From contig CALKYL010000281.1 of NCBI GenBank assembly GCA_938003515.1, positions 1 through 15,265 on the forward strand: DNA of 15,265 bases. The letters run 5' to 3'. Each line of letters opens with the position of its first letter. Positions within the stretch are counted from its first letter, which is position 1. Under the pieces are notes generated by a model. That model had not been told where the DNA came from and did not search any database. It saw only the letters and a program-made list of their open reading frames with translations. A program made the position numbers and the translations under genes. Below, one piece after another: positions 14,581-15,265 of the stretch. The stretch is from an uncultured bacterium. GTDB lineage: Bacteria > Planctomycetota > UBA1135 > UBA2386.

Positions 14581-14640
14581 GTTCGAAGGCGGCCTGTTCG
14601 ACGGCGGCCTGTTCGATCGGCGCCCGTTCGACCGGCGCCC
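14581..14640 (+). repeat. Diverged 15-bp-period tandem array downstream of rplQ
   Basis: Four units each begin GTTCGA at exact 15-bp steps (14581, 14596, 14611, 14626). Units 1 and 2 are GTTCGANGGCGGCCT; units 3 and 4 are GTTCGANCGGCGCCC, so the array has an A-A-B-B layout. A partial GATCG unit follows at 14641. The array fills most of the spacer between the convergent rplQ and dnaE genes. One forward frame reads as repeats of LF(E/D)GG and FDRRP, but there is no supporting start signal, so it is not called as coding. Confidence 0.8.
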
Positions 14641-14647
14641 GATCGCC

Positions 14648-14684
14648 CGCCCGATGAGCCGGGCGACGCGCGCTACGCGCGCGT
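14648..14684. terminator. Possible two-hairpin terminator between rplQ and dnaE
   Basis: CGCCCG/CGGGCG (14648-14653 with 14660-14665, 6-nt loop) is followed at once by ACGCGCG/CGCGCGT (14666-14672 with 14678-14684, 5-nt loop). No T run follows on either strand, so this is not a textbook intrinsic terminator, and the second hairpin overlaps the last codons of dnaE. Placement between convergent genes makes a shared transcription end plausible, but this is inference. Confidence 0.3.
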
Positions 14685-15265
14685 GAACGACATGTTGTCG
14701 GGCCCGACCAGCGTCGCGAGCTCGTCGAGCAGGTCGTCCGTGACGCGCACGCCCGTGTCGGCGCGCACGCGGAAGCACGTGCCGTCGTCGTCGACGTCCA
14801 GGTGCAGCTGCTGGTGGCCGCGGTGCCGCTCGGCGACCGCCGCGATGCGCTGCAGGCTCGGGTCGGTCGACAGCGCCGCGTCGAGGTGCAGGACGAGGCC
14901 GGCGACCTCCCGCCGGACGACCTCGTTGGCCGCCTCGAGCGAGTCGAGCAAGAGCGCCGGTTCCTCGCTCGCCTTGTCGAGGCGGCCGGTGACGAACACG
15001 ATCGCGTCCTCGACGATCTGCTCCTTGAGCCGGGCGTAGTTCCGCGCGAAGCAGGTGACCGGCACCTGACCGTCGAGGTCCTCGAGCAGGAAGCGCGCCA
15101 TCTTCTGCCCCGCGTTCTTGCCCTGCTTGATCTGCAGCACGCGCACGGCGCTGATCATGCCCGCGATGCGCACGGTGCCGCCGGGCTCGATCCCGGCGAG
15201 CGACGCGGGCGTCTGACCGGCGATGCGGCGCAGGAACGCGTCGCGCTTCTCGAACGGGTGGCCCG
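14673..15265 (-). CDS. dnaE: DNA polymerase III alpha subunit, C-terminal part
   Basis: This is the C-terminal end of the replicative polymerase subunit, running off the right edge of the window, so the 5' end is not seen. The visible 197 residues open with GHPFEKRDAFLRRIAG, the SGHPL-like motif that precedes the OB fold in DnaE. The OB-fold domain follows: IAGMISAVRVLQIKQGKNAG, ARFLLEDLDGQVPVTCFARN and DAIVFVTGRLDK. The last part ends ELATLVGPDNMSFTRA, which from memory resembles Planctomycetota DnaE. The frame stays open to the window edge; an internal GTG at 15173 is not a real start. It is convergent with rplQ, 126 bp apart. Confidence 0.88.
   Translation of the reverse strand, partial: GHPFEKRDAFLRRIAGQTPASLAGIEPGGTVRIAGMISAVRVLQIKQGKNAGQKMARFLLEDLDGQVPVTCFARNYARLKEQIVEDAIVFVTGRLDKASEEPALLLDSLEAANEVVRREVAGLVLHLDAALSTDPSLQRIAAVAERHRGHQQLHLDVDDDGTCFRVRADTGVRVTDDLLDELATLVGPDNMSFTRA

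Noticed and set aside
14579..14650. A pentapeptide-like repeat (LFDGG) in a forward frame after rplQ.
   Set aside because: It is not in the rplQ frame, has no start codon with a binding site, and degenerates after four units; a noncoding array explains it better.
14575..14778. A minus-strand frame reading as repeated RPPSNR-like units beyond the dnaE stop.
   Set aside because: It is only the 15-bp array read in another frame, overlaps the dnaE end out of frame, and has no start signal.

Overview
The window is one long, co-directional ribosomal-protein gene cluster: the fused S10, spc and alpha operons of a high-GC bacterium. It ends against the 3' end of a convergent dnaE gene. No phage, transposon, CRISPR array, defence system or secondary-metabolite genes are visible. 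The individual genes are ordinary housekeeping genes; what is unusual lies in which genes are missing, in the junctions between genes and in the S10 leader. The lineage looks like Planctomycetota, but only moderately surely. That rests on remembered resemblance of the C-terminal part of DnaE (an OB-fold domain ending in a VGPDN-type motif) and of S10, S3 and SecY; no search was run.

Layout. Bases 1-297 are a gene-free leader. It holds a G-run cluster, a good sigma-70-type promoter (TTGACC, 17 bp, TACTCT) and an RNA leader with mutually exclusive stems. The S10 block (298-4972) is rpsJ, rplD, rplW, rplB, rpsS, rplV, rpsC, rplP, rpmC, rpsQ. The universally conserved rplC (L3), normally between rpsJ and rplD, is not there. 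The spc block (5038-10482) is rplN, rplX, rplE, rpsN, rpsH, rplF, rplR, rpsE, rplO, secY, without rpmD (L30). Next come adk and infA, overlapping by 4 bp, with no map (methionine aminopeptidase) between them, and a short rpmJ at 11412-11528. The alpha block (11553-14546) is rpsM, rpsK, rpsD, rpoA, rplQ. The minus strand from 14673 to the window end is the C-terminal part of dnaE.

Together the genes encode much of the ribosome, the SecY protein-export channel that docks on it, initiation factor IF-1, adenylate kinase and the RNA polymerase alpha subunit, so one transcript could co-ordinate translation, secretion and transcription capacity. Gaps are mostly under 60 bp, with several 4-bp ATGA or 1-bp TGATG stop/start overlaps, which suggests translational coupling. 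No clear internal promoter or terminator was seen before the rplQ/dnaE spacer.

Most noteworthy: short direct tandem repeats sit exactly at several gene ends and copy the stop codon of the upstream gene. They are 3 x 14 bp after rpsJ, where rplC is missing; 3 x 15 bp between rplP and rpmC; and 2 x 8 bp after rpoA. A diverged 15-bp-period array lies between rplQ and dnaE. These junction repeats, the loss of rplC from its normal place and the three-element S10 leader are the best candidates for follow-up.
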